Source: Lingula anatina
Taxonomy: Eukaryota; Brachiopoda; Lingulata; Lingulida; Lingulidae
Length of the DNA stretch: 64,000 bases
Reading direction: 5' to 3'
Assembly (NCBI RefSeq): GCF_001039355.2
Contig: NW_019773513.1
Coordinates: 38,659 to 102,658 of the forward strand
The notes beneath the pieces are model-generated. The model saw only the letters and a program-made list of their open reading frames with translations. It did not search any database and had not been told where the DNA came from. Both the position numbers and the translations under genes were made by a program. Positions 33,637 to 44,355 of this stretch are shown one piece after another (within the stretch, counting starts at the first letter, position 1; every line of letters begins with the position of its first letter).

Positions 33637-34374
33637 GGTTGGAACCTAGGCTTAAACAAGTGTCTGGGTCTTGAAACAGAAAGTTTTAACATAGCTTTGC
33701 AAAAATATACCCTGCATATATCTCTTGCATTAAGGTTACTCCGGTCCTTTAAGGAATTCAATCTCTTTTTTTTTCTACGTGTTTTACTACGCATCGGTAA
33801 AAGTGGAGCCGAGAGAAAAAGCTATGTGCGCCGTCTACACATGATGAGCCAAATATGGCAGTGTGGTTCGCGGTGAAAACCGAGAATTTGCCAGTGAGCA
33901 GTGGTACAAAACACACCGATATTTTGGTCGAAACACGAACGCCAGCATCGTGGCTAAAGGGAGGAAGATCCTACTGTTTTTTAAGACTGGTACGGCATCG
34001 ATGTGGTCGTTGGTGACGATACCTTGTCAGCATGGGTGTCTGCAGGGGGTGGGGGAGGTCAATGGGGTTACTTGCCCCCCCCCCCCCGGAATTTTGGCGG
34101 GCACGTTAATTGAGGTTACCCAGCCAATTATTATCTCCCCCTTCAATGACTTTTGTCGATCCCCTTGGGTCAACATACTAATCTGACCTGGTATGACGTC
34201 ACACAAGGACATATGATGTCGTCAACCACCACGTCATTAGTCTGACCAGACCAGAGTTGGGTGAAGGCGTAGGGCGCGGAATCTCTTCTCAATCCATGCG
34301 TCCAAACGAGACTGAATGATGGTCGGGTGGCGATAGCCTTCTACTGTGACAGTTTAGATTATCGTTTGCCATAG

Positions 34375-35290
34375 ATCAGCTTTTCGTTAATTCAAACATT
34401 TTTTTTTCGGGGTAATATAAACACATACAGGCCTTTTTTTGCTTGGTTTTAAGGTTTAAATTTTAACAAATAGGTATAATTGTAAGGAGTGGGCAAGGGA
34501 AATATGGCAAGGACAAAAATCTGTTGAAGGAAAACACTGGCTCTGTTTGTCAATGAGAGAGAGAGAAGAGAGAGAAAGAGAGCTTGTCCTCTGTTCATTC
34601 TTCATTACCGATGCTTAGGCAAAAGAACCATCAACTACGGAGCAAGCAAGTAAGACGATGAATGTAGGAATTGAATCTGGTACAAAAAATTAAGTATTTG
34701 AATGCAGCGTTAAGAATCCAATTCAGTCGTTTTTTATATAAGCAACGTAACTGTTTCAGACACAATCTGGTCTAAGTCATTGCATATTATGTTTCGTTCA
34801 AAAAAAGCTGTCACCCGTGTTAAAAGGAAGGACGGATCTGAGGCACGGGAATATAGGAAGAAGCTGATATATCTAACAGATATCGCGTCTCAGCTGACAC
34901 CGGTGAATAAGCGTCAGTATATAGATAATGCCAGCATCCATTAATGCAGTAGAAGCTTTTGTGCGGGCGACTCACTGGTTCAGGTGATATTTTAAGCACC
35001 ATTTCCTAATGTTACTGGGTCTGGGCTAGCTAGACAGGCCAGAGTTTCTGAAAGAGAAAACAAAGAGAACATTTGAATCGAATCTTTTCATATAATCTGT
35101 CAGGTTGCTGAAGGCGTCAAGGCAATCAAGATAAATGTAGGAATTAAATCTATTATAAAAAGAGAAAAAGCACTGTGGGTTTCAAATACTTGATGATCAG
35201 AGAAAATTAGAAAACGTGTATATCAAACCCCAGTTTAGCATCTGCGTACGTCTGCCTACATATGATTTCAAAGATTCATGTTTTCGTGTT

Positions 35291-35323
<33 letters not shown>

Positions 35324-35324
35324 N
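34375..35324. other. Intergenic, downstream of pseudogene copy 1
   Basis: Holds the degraded 3' flank with the TAATTGTAAGG conserved string, a GA microsatellite (34556-34582) and, up to the N, a CT run (35296-35323). No supported gene. Confidence 0.6.
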
Positions 35325-35723
35325 TTTATAAAGACTGGTACGGCATCGACGTGGTCGTTGGTGACGATACCTTGTCAGCATGGGTGTCTGCAGGGGGTGG
35401 GGGAGGTCAATGGGGTTACTTGCCCCCCCCCCCCCCGGAATTTTGGCGGGCACGTTAATTGAGGTTACCCAGCCAATTATTATCTCCCCCTTCAATGACT
35501 TTTGTCGATCCCCTTGGGTCAACATACTAATCTGACCTGGTATGACGTCACACAAGGACATATGATGTCGTCAACCACCACGTCATTAGTCTGACCAGAC
35601 CAGAGTTGGGTGAAGGCGTAGGGCGCGGAATCTCTTCTCAATCCATGCGTCCAAACGAGACTGAATGATGGTCGGATGGCGATAGCCTTCTACTGTGACA
35701 GTGTAGATTATCGTTTGCCATAG
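35325..35723 (+). pseudogene. Array copy 1b: 3' part of copy 1 repeated after a gap
   Basis: Starts right after the N at 35324 and repeats the sequence of 33988-34374 almost base for base, including the foreign middle block and frameshifts. It is part of a larger repeat (about 33983-35298 versus 35325-36820). Best read as an unmerged haplotype or local assembly duplication. Confidence 0.8.
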
Positions 35724-37420
35724 ATCAGCTTTTCGTTAATTCAACAGGTTTTTCCGGGATAATATAAACACATACAGGCCTTTTTTGCTTGGTTTTAAGG
35801 TTTAAATTTAAACAAATAGGGATAATTGTAAGGAGTGGGCAAGGGAAATATGGCAAGGACAAAAATCTGTTAAAGGAAAACACTGGCTCTGTTTGTCAAT
35901 GAGAGAGAGAGAAGAGAGAGAAAGAGAGCTTGTCCTCTGTTCATTCTTCATTACCGATGCTTAGGCAAAAGAACCATCAACTACGGAGCAAGCAAGTAAG
36001 ACGATGAATGTAGGAATTGAATCTGGTACAAAACCTAACCATAAACTACGGAGCAAGCAAGTAAGACGATGAATGTAGGAATTGAATCTGGTACAAAAAA
36101 TTAAGTATTTGAATGCAGCGTGAAGAATCCAATTCAATCGTTTTTTATATAAGCAACGTAACTGTTTCAGACACAATCTGGTCTACGTCATTGCATATTA
36201 TGTTTCGTTCAAAAAATGCTGTCACCCCTGTTAAAAGGAAGGACGGATCTGAGGCACGGGAATATAGGAAGAAGCTGATATATCTAACAGATATCGCGTC
36301 TCAGCTAACACCGGTGAATAAGCGTCAGTATATAGATAATGCCAGCATCCATTAATGCAGTAAAAGCTTTTGTGCGGGCGACTCACTGATTCAGGTGATC
36401 TTAACTTGACTAACACGGTGAGAGTAGATAGAAATAATTTCTGTCGAATTTAGAATGTGCACCATATATAGCGTGACGAAAAAGAACAGACTTTGTGAGC
36501 AGAAAGGTGTTATTTTAAGCACCATTTCCTAATGTTACTGGGTCTGGGCTAGCTAGACAGGCCAGAGTTTCTGAAAGAGAAAACAAAGAGAACATTTGAA
36601 TCGAATCTTTTCATATAATCTGTCAGGTTGCTGAAGGCGTCAAGGCAACCAAGATAATTGTAGGAATTAAATCTATTACAAAAAGAGAAAAAGCACTGTG
36701 GGTTTCAAATACTTGATGATCAGAGAAAATTAGAAAACGTGTATATCAAACCCCAGTTTAGCATCTGCGTACGTCTGCCTACATATGATTTCAAAGATTC
36801 ATGTTTTCGTGTTTAAGTCTNTTTTTTTTTTTTTTTTTTTTTTTAATTTTTTATTTTTTTACTGAACCGGGTACAGGTCTTGTTCGGCTAATGTTTTTCA
36901 AAGACTTTTAAAATTATCCCTTGAAATATTTTAAAGGGTAAATGAAACAATCCGTACCACGACGTTGGAGCCAAAACTGTTGAATATCGATAATTGCGTT
37001 GTAAAATTAAAATAACAAAAGATAGTCGATAGATATCTTGAGAGACGAATCGAATTTGTTTACGTTAAACAGCATGGACGTGATACAATCTTTATCGGAA
37101 TCGACAACATTCGTTGGTCTTCTCTTTGATGATCGTCTACCTTTCCGAAAGATACCAACCTATATGGAATTAGAGCTTCAATAAGCCATTGGTATTTTTC
37201 ATAATAAAAAAAATATATATATTTGACTATTTAGCTGCTAATTTGCTGATGATACTAACCCTATATAAAAAAATGTTTTGGGTGTCTTGGAACTAAATTT
37301 AAATCTTTACGTAAATTTGCAGAAACATAGCCTACATATATCTCGTGGATACTGTATTAAGGTGACTCCGTTTCTTTTTCTTTTTTTAATTTTATTTATT
37401 TACTTTATTTATTCATCTAT

Positions 37421-37451
<31 letters not shown>

Positions 37452-37459
37452 TTGTTAAG
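35724..37459. other. Repeat of the same intergenic block, then intron-1-like DNA of copy 2
   Basis: 35724-36820 repeats 34375-35298 with a 62-bp internal tandem duplication at about 36030-36095 and a ~110-bp extra stretch at about 36405-36515. After the N at 36821, the sequence from ACTGAACCGGGTACAGG (about 36861) is the same as intron 1 of the copy at 52776-54284. No leader exon is found for copy 2. A TTTA microsatellite precedes its acceptor (37383-37453). Confidence 0.6.
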
Positions 37460-38258
37460 GTATCGCATCTCTTTTCCCTCCTGTGTTTCTTGGCATTGCC
37501 AATGGTGGTGGCGGGGGAAAAATTGTGCATCGTCTACACTATGGCTAGCCATGGCAGCAACGATGGCATTCCGAGCCAAGGATTTGACAGCGAGAAGTGG
37601 TACAAAGTACATCGATTATTTGATCGACACACGAACGCCAGCATCGCAGCTGAAGGGAGGAAGTTCCTACAGTTTTTTAGCGAGTGGTACGGCATCAGTT
37701 TGGACGTCGGTAACGATACACTGTCAGGGGCTGATCCAACCACTGTATGTCGAGGCATCGGGAGTTCACCTACTTTTTAGACTCTCGGTCCTACCAAAAT
37801 ACGCTAATTATAGACTTTATTCGGAGTCGCGTGGCAATGAAGTTCGTTTTTACCGTTCCAAGATTTGCAGTGTTGGATGGATGATTTTGTTCAGAGATGA
37901 GTTTACTGTAACCACGGGCCGAAATCAGGGAATGGTCATTCCAGCAAGAAGCGCCGTCAGGTCTCGAGTCTATTACATAAAACCCGGGGGAAAGGGCTTC
38001 GATAACGTAATTAAGCTGCAAGCGGAAGATCGCGTTCCAATTCTTGTAGTTCCCATGCCCTTGGGCCAAGACGCCGGGTATGAAGAAGGAAGCTACTCTG
38101 TCTCCAATCCGCACGTGACCAGTCTCACCAGACCCGAGTTTGGTGTAGGAAGAATGCGCGGGATCTCCCCTCGGTACAAAAATGGAACCGAATATGTGGT
38201 CGACGGTCGAATGGTGTTCACCTTCCACTGTGGCAACATGGAGGATCAGCTGCCATAG
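37460..38258 (+). pseudogene. Array copy 2: secreted-family gene with one frameshift
   Basis: The large exon starts after TTGTTAAG. It encodes a signal peptide (VSHLFSLLCFLALPMVVA) and continues in frame to about residue 95. A net 2-base loss near 37745-37765, seen by alignment to the copy at 53484-54284, shifts the frame; the rest (ASGVHLLF to the stop at 38256-38258) is intact in the new frame. The absence of other lesions means it could be recent, an allele, or a sequencing error. No leader exon is visible because of the gap at 36821. AATAAA is at 38392-38397. Confidence 0.82.
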
Positions 38259-38545
38259 ATGAGCTTTTCATACACTGAAACGTTTTTCCGATGAGGTTAC
38301 ACAAACATATTATTATTTTTGCTTGGTTTTAAGGTTTAAATATGATGTAATGGAATTCATTGTAAGGGTTGGGTAAAGGAAACATGGGAAGAATAAAAAT
38401 CTGTTGAAAGAACATTTTGACTGCGCTGATATCAAAAAGAACTTCACTAAAATTATAAATTCTATCAGGGAGAAAGAGACAGTAAATTCAATGGAAATTG
38501 AATATGAGATAAGTATATCAATAGATAAAGGCATTAAATCTATTA

Positions 38546-39130
38546 CAGGAAATTCTATATTGAAAACGGAACTAAAAAACCAACTTAATCATTGTTATAT
38601 AAGAACGTAACTGTTTCAGATTGTAATTTATAATATTTAAAAAGAGGTTTTCGGCCTTCGGAATTGTTTTTCCTGTCTAAATTCAACTGGATATTAGGCA
38701 TGAAATAATAATAAAAAAATTTAACCACGTCTGTAAAAGGGACTTGTTGCAGAACTGCAACAGATGAGAGATATTCCTTAACTGAAACCGTGTCAGTTGA
38801 CAGATAATGCCAGCATCCATAAATGCAATAAAAACTTTTGTGCGGGTGCCTCACCGGCTTCAGGTGATTTTGACTTGACTAACACGGTGAGAGTGGATAT
38901 AAATACTTTCTGTCGAAATCAAAATGTGCACCGTATATAGAGTGACAAAATAAACGGAGGCTTAATTTTAAGCACCATTTTCTAATTTTACTGGGCACCC
39001 AGGAGAAATACCCAATGGCTAACAAAACCCTACTAGACGATGATCAGAATATAGATAAAGTTTATCCTCTGCGTCTAACTACTTTTTATTTGATAGATCC
39101 ATGTTCATGTGCAGCTCACTCTCTCTCTTC
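38546..39130 (+). repeat. Intergenic duplicate, copy A
   Basis: Repeated at 39514-40100, which starts right after the N at 39513. Contains ACCGTGTCAGTTGACAG and GGCTTCAGGTGATTTTGACT. A related version lies downstream of the copy at 54284 (about 54580-55060). Confidence 0.8.
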
Positions 39131-39205
39131 CGCTTACCCTGTCCACTCTTTCTCTCCCCCTCTCTCCCTCCCACTCTTGTTCTCTCTCTCTCTCTTTAGC
39201 AGGCT

Positions 39206-39512
39206 GTTGGTATTGTACTGTTCGCATTGCCCTCAGCTGACTAATAAGAGTTCATCGGAAACTAAACCCAGCAAAACATTCTGTTTCATTTTGAGCTCTT
39301 CAGTCTCACAATCTCTTTTTTTTAATTTTTTATTTTTTTACTGAACCGGGTACAGGTCTTGTTCGGCTAATGTTTTTCAAAGACTTTTAAAATTATCCCT
39401 TGAAAAAATTTAAAGGGTAAACGAAACTATCCGTACCACGACGTTGGAGCCAAACCTGTTGAATATTGATAATTGCGTCGTATTAAAATTTCAAAATATA
39501 GTCGATAGATAT
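39206..39512 (+). other. Orphan intron-1 fragment of a further array unit
   Basis: From GGCTGTTGGTATTGTACTG through ACTGAACCGGGTACAGG to the N at 39513, this matches intron 1 of the gene at 52776-54284 (about 52926-53110) and the sequence just after the N at 36821. It has no gene attached here, so it is either a deletion remnant or the edge of a copy lost in the gap. Confidence 0.6.
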
Positions 39513-39513
39513 N

Positions 39514-40100
39514 AAAGGGAATTCTATAAAACGGAACTAAAAAACCAACTTAATTATTGTTATATAAGGAACGTAACTGTTTCAGATTGTAGTTTATAAT
39601 ATTTAAAAAGACGTTTTTGGCCTTTCGAATTGTTTTTCCTGTCTAAATTCAACTGGATATTAGGCATGAAATAATAATAAAAAAAATTAACCACGTCTGT
39701 AAAAGGGACTTGTTGCAGAACTGCAACAGGAGAGAGAATTTCGTTAACTGAAACCGTGTCAGTTGACAGATAATGCCAGCATCCATAAATGCAATAAAAG
39801 CTTTTGTGCAGGTGCCTCACCGGCTTCAGGTGATTTTGACTTGACTAACACGGTGAGAGTGGATATAAATAATTTCTGTCGAAGTCAAAATGTGCACTTA
39901 GTATAGAGTGACAAAATAAACGGAGGCTTAATTTTAAGCACCATTTTCTAATTTTACTGGGCACCCAGGAGAAAATACCCAATGGCTAACAAAACCTTAC
40001 AAGACGATGATCAGGAAATATATAAAGTTTATCCTCTGCGTCTAACTACTTTTAATTTGATAGATCCATGTTCATGTGCAGCTCACTCTCTCTCTTCCGC
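39514..40100 (+). repeat. Intergenic duplicate, copy B
   Basis: Second copy of 38546-39130, same orientation, beginning at the gap. It leads into the CT-rich block at 40078-40246. Confidence 0.8.
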
Positions 40101-40246
40101 TTACCCCGCCCTCTCTTTCTCTCCCCCTCTCTCCCTCCCACTCTTGTTCTCTCTCTCTCTCTCTCTATCCCCCCTCTCTCTCTCTCGTCCACTTACCCCG
40201 CCCTCTCTCTCTCTCTCCCTCCTCTCTTTCTCTCATTTTCTCTCAG
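40078..40246 (+). repeat. CT-rich low-complexity block
   Basis: CTCT and CCCTCT runs after the conserved GATCCATGTTCATGTGCAGC. The same block recurs at 43130-43297 and 55140-55262, so it belongs to the duplicated unit. Apparent reading frames of Leu/Ser repeats here are not genes. Confidence 0.85.
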
Positions 40247-40465
40247 TGCGAACACTAACCCCAGCAAACCAAGGAAGATCTCCCAGAAAATTCGAGTATT
40301 GCTTCGACTTGTTCGGCAGTTTATTCAGGTGCTCAGTTCTCCTTACTTTCTGTCAGATGGCAAATGTCACAACCGAAGTTACATCTTTTTTTTTTTCGCC
40401 ACCAATAACTCATCATGCATTTAGAATATACATAAATTAATGAATGCAATTAATGCGTTTAACAG

Positions 40466-40730
40466 AGAATGTCTTCACTAAAGCAATGTTCAATGCACCC
40501 AGGACGTCTTCACTAAGGCAATGTGCAAATCACTAAGGGTGTCTTCACTAAAGCAATGGCCAATTCACTAAGGGTGTCTTCACTAAAGCAATGGCCAATT
40601 CACTAAGGGTGTCTTCACTAAAGCAATGGCCAATTCACTAAGGGTGTCTTTACTAAGGCAATGGCCAATTCACTAAGGGTGTCTTCACTAAAGCAATGGC
40701 CAATTCATTCAGGACGTCTTAATAAAAGCC
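40466..40730 (+). repeat. 35-bp minisatellite, about 7-8 units
   Basis: Units of GTGTCTTCACTAAAGCAATG then GCCAATTCACTAAGG recur every 35 bp. Shorter arrays of the same unit lie at 43515-43710 and 55480-55560 and a single remnant near 60838. Confidence 0.88.
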
Positions 40731-41961
40731 AATTCACGAAGTGGGTCTATGCACGTTGCAAAAAGTCCGACAACACTTTTTTGTGATGAGATACTGCTGA
40801 AAAAATACAAAAATATCAGTTATAAAAAAGCATGTTTGTTAATATCATCTCACGGTATTGGTAGTTTGGAGTGCCATCTTATCAAAGGTGTACTCAGTGG
40901 TTGTTTTACAGCTCTGCTGCCTTGATTGAAAGCATTATAGTGTATCCGTTGACTAAATTCTGTGTGACTTTGGTGTATAAATATGTTCATCCCAGGTTAG
41001 GACGCCGCTTATTATAACTATAAAATTGACGGTAGATTTCACCTTCGGTGTCTTATTGATTTGAATATACAGTGGGGAGATGGTGGCCTGTGTTTGAAAG
41101 TAAAATTCAAAATTAATTGTTGTTTTGATGTCGTTTGACTATTTTTCTGTCTGTCAAAAATTCCCCCTCTTAGGAATGGGGTTAGCGGGTTGCAGGAAAG
41201 ATCTGTTATAAAGTTTACACATTGCAGATGTTGTATAGGCTTGGTTACGCGTTTCTATTACCAAAAAAAAAAAAAAAAACTGTAATTATAAAAATAACTG
41301 GTTAAAAATTTGTCACTTTGAACTTCGCACAAACCAAATCGCTCAAATGCACAAACTGGTACTTAAAAATGGCTGAATTAATAGATAACAAGTGATAAAG
41401 TTTTAATAAGTTTGAAAAAGGCAGACTCTAAAAACAATACGTTTATCGCCACTATGTAAATACTGACTGGTTGCATAACACACCGTGTAGTTGCTAATTA
41501 AGGTGACCCTGGACCATTCATTTACGGTAAATACCTCGAAAAATTAATGTATCCTTTTATCTCATAGTTAACAATGAAAGAGATCTTTCATGGTGTCAAG
41601 ATAGGATGATGAAATAGAATTATTATTTACTTAGAGACTAAATTACATATATGTCCATAAATGGACCTTGGTTACGTGAATGATATTTTATTTATTTTAC
41701 TTTATTTCACTATTACTTTAAGCTTTTTCATGATAGACAGACTTTTGTATATACGGGATGCGGAGAAAAAAGTGTAAATTGCGGTACGATTTTAACTGAA
41801 TTACGCACTTTGTGTCACAACGTTTCCAAAACCGTTGAATATTGGGTGCGATTTGCTCCAGTATTTTTAAGATAAACCTTTGCTTTGTGATAAGATGTCT
41901 TGTTTGGCCCTGTGTTTATCTTGTTTATCTGTTTTTAGGACCCCGTTCTTTTCTTTTTAAG
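40731..41961 (+). other. Upstream region of array copy 3; promoter and leader exon absent
   Basis: Sequence up to about 41787 matches the upstream region of the copy at 56954-58742 (for example TACGGGATG then GTGTAAATTGCGG). It then jumps straight into intron-type sequence (AATTACGCACTTTGTGTCAC), skipping the promoter and ATG exon. A poly-A tract is at about 41262-41279. Confidence 0.6.
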
Positions 41962-42777
41962 GTATTGCATGTCTTTACCCTCCTGAGTTTCTTCGCACTA
42001 CCAATGGTGGTGGAGGGAGAAAGAATGTGCGCTGTCTACACCATGATAAGCCACGGCAGTATGATTCGCGGTGGAAGCCAAGAATTTACCAGCAAGCAGT
42101 GGTACAAAATTCACAGATATTTTGGTCGAAACACAAACGCCAGCATCGCAGCTGAAGGGAGGAAGTTCCTACAGTTTTTGAAGGAATGGTATGGAATCGA
42201 CGTGGACGTTGCCGAAGATACCTCGTCAGGGGTGGATCCAACTCCTGTGTTTTTCGAGATCATGGCAGTTAACTTTACTTTCAAAATCGTGACTCTTCCG
42301 CAGTCTTCCAATTTTAGACTTTATTCGGAGTCACGTGACAATGAAGTTCGTTTTTACGATTCACAGATTTGCTTAATTACATGGTGGATTGTGATCAAAA
42401 ATGAATTTACTGTAACAGAGGGTCGAAATCAGGGAATGGTCGTCCCGGCAAGTAGTATGATTGGGTTACATTATTACAATATAAAACCTGGGCACAAGGG
42501 GTTCGATAGCGAAATTAAGCTACGTGGAGAAAACCGTGTTCCTGTTCTTTCAATTCCCACCCCTTTGGGCCAAGACACTAATCTGACCGGGTATGACGTC
42601 ACACAAGGAACGTACGTCGTCTACAATCAGTATGTCACCAGTCTGACGAGACCAGAGTTCGGTGACGGCGTAGCGCGTGGGATCTCTCCTCGATACGTGC
42701 ACGGAAACGAATTTCTGAATGATGGTAGAATGGTGGTCACCTTCTCCTGTAACCGTACCGAGTACCGTCTGCTATAG
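41962..42777 (+). CDS. Array copy 3: secreted-family large exon, intact, no leader exon found
   Basis: An acceptor TTTTTAAG precedes an open 816-nt exon: hydrophobic signal (VLHVFTLLSFFALPMVVEG), then ERMCAVYT, the WYKIHRYFGRNTNAS block, GRKFLQFLKEWYGIDV, NFRLYSESRDNEVRFYDS, EGRNQGMVVPA, PLGQD, SLTRPEFGDG and a C-terminal FSCN. With an upstream ATG exon it would give 272 residues. The first in-frame ATG inside the exon is 42004, which would drop most of the signal peptide. The promoter plus leader exon seen at other copies is deleted here, so expression is doubtful. Two invariant cysteines (near each end) and several NxS/T sites fit a secreted glycoprotein. Family not recognised. Confidence 0.75.
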   Translation, partial: VLHVFTLLSFFALPMVVEGERMCAVYTMISHGSMIRGGSQEFTSKQWYKIHRYFGRNTNASIAAEGRKFLQFLKEWYGIDVDVAEDTSSGVDPTPVFFEIMAVNFTFKIVTLPQSSNFRLYSESRDNEVRFYDSQICLITWWIVIKNEFTVTEGRNQGMVVPASSMIGLHYYNIKPGHKGFDSEIKLRGENRVPVLSIPTPLGQDTNLTGYDVTQGTYVVYNQYVTSLTRPEFGDGVARGISPRYVHGNEFLNDGRMVVTFSCNRTEYRLL

Positions 42778-44355
42778 ATTGACTTTAATGCAAACGGGTT
42801 TTTTAATATATCTTTTTTGCTTCATGGTTTTCAGTTTTTATTCTGAACCAGTGGGATTTATTGTAAAGCCTTAAGGTTGGGAAAAGGGTAAAAGGAGGAA
42901 AAAAAGAGCACTTGGGCTATTTTTATGTCAAGATAACTTTAATGAAATATTTCTGTTCGTGGGAGAGAATGAAAAGGAGAGAGAGTGAGATCCCTCCGCT
43001 CACCATAAAGTCCTCTTCACCTTTCAAGTTCCCTTTGAAACCCGTGCTGATCACCACAGTCTCTCCATGACTGGGTCTCTCCATGAAAATGGCCATGAAA
43101 ATGGCATTATTTCATAGATCCATGTTCATGTGCAGCTCTCTCTCTCTCTTCCGCTTACCCCGTCCTCTCTTTCTCTCCCCCTCTCTCCCTCCCACTCTTG
43201 TTCTCTCTCTCTCTCTCTCTATCCCTCTCTCTCTTTCTCGTCCACTTACCCCGCCCTCTCTCTCTCTCCCTCCTCTCTTTCTCTCATTTTCTCTCAATGC
43301 GAACACTTACCCCAGCAAACCAAGGAAGATCTCCCAGAAAATTCGAGTATTGCTTCGACGTGTTCGGCAGTTTATTCAGGTGCTCAGTCTTCCTTACTTT
43401 CTGTCAGATGAAATAAGGCAAATGTCACAACCGAAGATATGTCTTTTTTTTCGCCACCAATAACTCATCATGCATTTAGAATATACATAAATTAATGAAT
43501 GCAAATAATGCGTTTAACAGAGAATGTCTTCACTAAAGCAATGTGCAATTTACTCACGATGTCTTCACTAAAGCAAATTGCAATTCACTCACGATGTCTT
43601 CACTAAAGCAATGTGCAAATCACTCAGGGTGTCTTCACTAAAGCAATGTGCAAATCACTCAGGGTGTCTTCACTTAAGCAATGGCCAATTCATTCAGGAC
43701 GTCTTAATAAAAGCCAATTCAAGCAGTGGGTCTATGCACGATGCAAAATGTCCGACAACACTTTTTTGTGATGAGATACTGCTGAAAAAATACAAAAATA
43801 TCAGTTATAAAACAGCATGTTTGTTAATATCATCTCACGGTATTAGTAGTTTGGAGTGCCATCTTATAAAAGGTGTACTCAGTGGTTGGTTTACAGCTCT
43901 GCTGCCTTGATTGAAAGTATTATAGTGTATCTGTTGACTAAATTCAGTGTGACTTTGGTGTATAATTATGTTCATCCCAGGTTAGGACGCCGCTTATTAT
44001 AAGCTTAAAATTGACGGTAGATTTCACCTTCGGTGTCTTATTGATTTGTATATACAGGAGAGAGATGGTGGCCTGTCTTTGAAAGTAAAATTCAAAAATA
44101 ATTGTTGTTTTGATGTCGTTTGACTATTTTTCTGTCTGTCTGTTTGACTATTTTTCTGGAAAGAAAAAGTGCAAATTGCGGCACGATTCTAACTGAATTA
44201 CGCACTTTGTGTCACAACGTTTCCAAAACCGTTGAATATTGGGCGCGATTTGCTCCAGTATTTTTAAGATAAACCCTTGCTTTGTGATAAGATGTGTTTG
44301 GACCTGTGTTTATCTTGTTTATCTGTTTTTAAGACCCCGTTCTTTTCTTTTTAAG
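42778..44355 (+). other. Intergenic unit between copies 3 and 4
   Basis: Near-repeat of 40060-41961: GATCCATGTTCATGTGCAGC, the CT block, the 35-bp minisatellite and the promoter-less upstream region. The junction GCAAATTGCGGCACGATTCT to AATTACGCAC (near 44180-44200) is shared with copy 3, so the deletion predates this duplication. Confidence 0.7.
43515..43710 (+). repeat. 35-bp minisatellite, about 5 units
   Basis: Same unit as at 40466-40730 with variants GTGCAATTTACTCAC and GTGCAAATCACTCAGG. Confidence 0.82.

Larger units (their letters stand above)
32922..34374 (+). pseudogene. Array copy 1: degraded secreted-family gene
   Basis: A leader exon ending in ATG|GTGAGT is at about 32670-32924, and the second exon starts near 33754. 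Recognisable family blocks survive: GAGAAAAAGCTATGTGCGCC, the WYKTHRYFGRNTNAS stretch at about 33900-33950, and the 3' part from GACCTGGTATGACGTCAC to the terminal TAG at 34372-34374. The signal-peptide part is scrambled, several frameshifts are present, and about 330 nt of the middle (34035-34157) is replaced by ~125 nt of unrelated G/C-tract sequence. Two MITEs and a 428-bp duplicate sit in its leader exon and intron. Not functional. Confidence 0.85.

Noticed and set aside
37278-37459. Extension upstream of copy 2
   Set aside because: It reads through intron, a TTTA microsatellite and the splice acceptor in a frame different from the signal-peptide frame.
40068-40440. Long open frames rich in Leu, Ser and Pro
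   Set aside because: They are translations of CT/CCT low-complexity DNA in several frames, repeated at 43083-43463 and 55082-55282; there is no codon signal or conserved protein.
40466-40730. Regular repeats considered as a CRISPR-like array
   Set aside because: The 35-bp units are contiguous without unique spacers; it is a minisatellite in a eukaryotic genome.
41842-41961. N-terminal extension in frame with array copy 3
   Set aside because: It begins with TTG, is preceded by a stop (41836-41838) and is homologous to intron 1 of the other copies, so it is intron read-through and not coding.
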